Assembly: GCA_946807835.1 (NCBI GenBank)
Contig: OX327683.1
Span: 38,003,001-38,067,000 of the forward strand
Direction: 5' to 3'
DNA length: 64,000 bases
From: Ailanthus altissimus
Taxonomy: Eukaryota > Streptophyta > Magnoliopsida > Sapindales > Simaroubaceae
Part shown: positions 63,331 to 64,000 of the stretch, in pieces
Layout: every line of letters starts with the position of its first letter
Numbering within the stretch: position 1 is the first letter of the stretch
Notes under the pieces: generated by a model
The model's input: the letters and a program-made list of their open reading frames with translations, nothing else
What the model was told of the DNA's origin: nothing
Database searches by the model: none
Made by a program: the position numbers and the translations under genes

Positions 63331-64000
63331 TATAATAATAAATCCACACTCTTTGCACCTGGGGACTGAGCTTCTTTCCTAACAAAAACCAAAACCCTAG
63401 GCTTTGAGCTAGAGAAAGGCAAACTTCTTTTCCACTTTTGCCAATTGCCAGTATATATGTAAAGAATGGATGTTGGTTTGATGTTGAAAATAAAATGAAG
63501 GGGTTAAAATATTTTGCGGGAAAAAAAGAAAAGGGTGAAGGGATAAAAGCGATGCAGTGACTTAAAGGACAAATTATGGGAATGATGGTCCCCAGTAGCC
63601 GTTGATTGTAAGTGAAAATGTGTGTTCTTTTTTGAAAATAAATGGTGCAGCTGCCCATTTTTTCAAACGCTGGAGATTTGAAGAGGACCCACCATTTACA
63701 AAAATTTGGGTGAAGCTTTTACCCATTTTCTTAAAAAAAATTAATGCTTAATTGTAGCCGAGGAAAGTGGCTGTTCGTAGTCACGTGCCATAGTTTAAAT
63801 GATCGGAAATATATTTTAATGTTAGTTAATACTATAGCAATTGAAATTTCTCGCTCCATCCAAAAAAATAAAAGTATAAACACTTTTTCACTTACCATTG
63901 TAGTTTGGTGATTAAACTGTGTGATTTTGTTTTTTTTACTATTAACTTCTCCTCTCCAATTCAAAAAAAAAAAATGTTTCAACCCTAACAAATTGTAGTG
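63331..64000. other. Upstream region of the secreted-protein gene
   Basis: This is probable promoter and 5' leader. No other gene-like ORF or repeat is seen to the window end. Confidence 0.5.

Overview
The window is nuclear DNA of a flowering plant, almost certainly a eudicot and probably a woody rosid; Citrus-like is a guess from overall protein appearance, not a demonstrated assignment. The evidence is GT-AG introns, AT-rich intergenic DNA, plant-only families (P-class PPR, RLCK-VII kinase, FLZ zinc finger, ATL RING-H2) and plant Ty3 retrotransposons. Exon coordinates were read by eye from splice sites, reading phase and family conservation; no search was run.

Layout. 0.9-3.0 kb: decayed type I metacaspase (+). 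4.1-12.2 kb: complete nine-exon eIF4G (-). 12.2-17.9 kb: AT-rich intergenic DNA with a perfect triple-ACGT palindrome. 17.9-20.1 kb: four-exon PBL19/PCRK-like cytoplasmic kinase (+). 21.7-24.4 kb: intronless 18-repeat PPR gene (-). 24.8-39.3 kb: wreck of a Ty3/gypsy element, read as Tat-like on the minus strand. It has about 1-kb LTRs, only the integrase end of pol, a tandem array 3' of pol, an extra ORF antisense to pol, and two 2.6-kb solo LTRs inserted in the array. 40.2-40.7 kb: two-exon FLZ gene (-). 43.3-45.4 kb: mitochondrial ATP synthase delta' subunit (-), head-to-head with ribosomal protein uS17/RPS11 (+, 45.7-47.0 kb). 50.7-51.8 kb: intronless ATL RING-H2 E3 ligase (+). 52.7-60.6 kb: full-structure but inactivated Tekay/Del-type chromovirus (-) with LTRs, PBS, PPT and chromodomain. 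61.8-63.3 kb: two-exon secreted cysteine-rich, possibly GPI-anchored protein (-).

The genes form no operon or obvious pathway. The one functionally meaningful pairing is the ATP synthase delta'/RPS11 divergent pair, which shares a 322-bp spacer with site II motifs and a telo-box, typical of co-regulated growth and translation genes. Both partners are damaged: delta' has an in-frame TGA in its targeting presequence, and RPS11 carries two mutually compensating 1-nt indels that swap about a dozen residues of its basic N-terminus. These two lesions, the Tat-like element with its tandem array and antisense ORF, and the palindrome are the observations most worth following.
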